Source: Cinclus cinclus
Lineage: Eukaryota; Chordata; Aves; Passeriformes; Cinclidae
Direction of reading: 5' to 3'
Assembly: GCF_963662255.1 (NCBI RefSeq)
Contig: NC_085046.1
Span: 19,418,620 to 19,482,619, forward strand
DNA length: 64,000 bases
This document shows positions 63,301 to 64,000 of the stretch, piece after piece (the first letter of the stretch is position 1; the number at the start of each line of letters is the position of its first letter). Both the position numbers and the translations under genes were made by a program. The notes beneath the pieces are model-generated. The model did not search any database, was not told the origin of the DNA, and saw only the letters and a program-made list of their open reading frames with translations.

Positions 63301-64000
63301 AGAGTCAATGATCAGGCAAGCCAAACAAGAATGCCTGAGCCAAATTTAATTTTGTTAACACTGAGTGCACACCACTCACTAGCTGCAAAACCTGGAGAGG
63401 ACGTAAAGATGGATACAACCTGTCAATCTGCTCGCACAGATGCAGGACTAATCTCTGCATGACAGTCCAACACAATGGAGATCACAGAAAGGAGCAATAT
63501 ATGAACACAAATATCTTCTCTACCAGCAATGCTGCTCCTCCAAAGAAATAATGGGAGCCAGTGTACTAAGGGTAGTGGTCTATTCCAGACCCAAAACATC
63601 ACCAAAGGATTGATTATGCCTAAGATTTGCACAAAATTTAGGACCCAGACCACAATGAGCTGTATTGCTGGCACACAACAGATCTGATCATATGTTTCAA
63701 TTGCAGAAAGTACAGTACCTTAAAAGAAAACAAAACAAAAAAACCCAAACTTCCAAGAAAGATCATTTACAACTACAATTCATAAGCAACTTCAGAACTG
63801 TAAACTAATAACCCAGAATAAAAGTCTAATGTTTTTCCCCAGTGAGTCATACGTTTAAAAAAAGGGTCATATCCTGCTCACTTTAATTTCAGTGCTTTCA
63901 TCCCAAAAGAATCACACGGTACAACCTCAATTAGTCCAATGCCATAGGGAGTGCAAAAAGAAATTTAATAAAAACAGGTTTGGAAAATCAAGGAATCAAA
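60377..64000. other. unique AT-rich non-coding stretch to the window end
   Basis: No gene was recognised. A short (TA)n run lies at about 61810-61823. The segments 62160-62780 and 63000-63700 are somewhat less AT-rich and might hide an old, unrecognisable repeat. Frames of 60-83 codons have no resemblance to known proteins. Confidence 0.5.

Noticed and set aside
1..64000. Enrichment of octamer ATGCAAAT across the window
   Set aside because: I noted around seven or eight copies on both strands. This is only modestly above chance for an AT-rich 64 kb, so it is not treated as a window-wide signal.
1..64000. CRISPR arrays, operons, riboswitches, phage or plasmid features
   Set aside because: None seen. 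The only regular arrays are tandem minisatellites and microsatellites without spacers, and the transposons are vertebrate types.

Overview
This window reads as non-coding nuclear DNA from a bird, most likely a passerine. It is AT-rich and CpG-poor. I recognise no protein-coding gene exon, rRNA or functional tRNA gene in it. The taxonomic call rests on the transposons. Fragments of CR1 LINEs lie on both strands, two avian-type endogenous retrovirus LTRs are present, and one CR1 copy is interrupted by a tRNA-Ile-headed, CR1-tailed SINE of the type known from passerines (TguSINE1-like). No operons, CRISPR arrays or bacterial features are present. The window is probably intergenic or deep intronic; the sequence alone does not say which.

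Layout. 1-19 kb is unique AT-rich sequence with two tiny CR1 tails (about 2.3 and 5.2 kb), a CpG-enriched patch at 6.4-7.0 kb and a (TA)n microsatellite at 9.66 kb. At 19130-22342 sits the most striking object, a GC-rich minisatellite of 63 units of exactly 51 bp with no length change across 3,213 bp. Because 51 is a multiple of 3, the array stays open in four reading frames on both strands for more than 1,100 codons each; these are not credible genes. An LTR lies at about 25816-26403 (+) and a second at about 29523-30270 (-). The second keeps a primer-binding-site-like stretch at its 3' edge.

From 33 kb, a CR1 3' fragment (+) is at 33335-33948 and another (-) at 37359-37722. A (GAATA)n microsatellite is at 43.6 kb, a CpG-enriched patch at 45.9-46.15 kb, a homopurine minisatellite at 52.39-52.6 kb and a CR1 3' fragment (-) at 53.3 kb. 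A longer CR1 ORF2 fragment (-) with a decayed reverse transcriptase and the nested SINE spans 57320-58610, and an A-rich simple repeat is at 60.3 kb. The rest is unique sequence in which I see no gene; a few stretches have motif content that could fit conserved non-coding regulatory elements, but this is weak.

No gene set works together here. The biological interest is in the minisatellite (its strict register, variant-repeat map and internal 40-unit duplication signature), the nested retroposon history, and a few candidate regulatory or CpG-rich islands.
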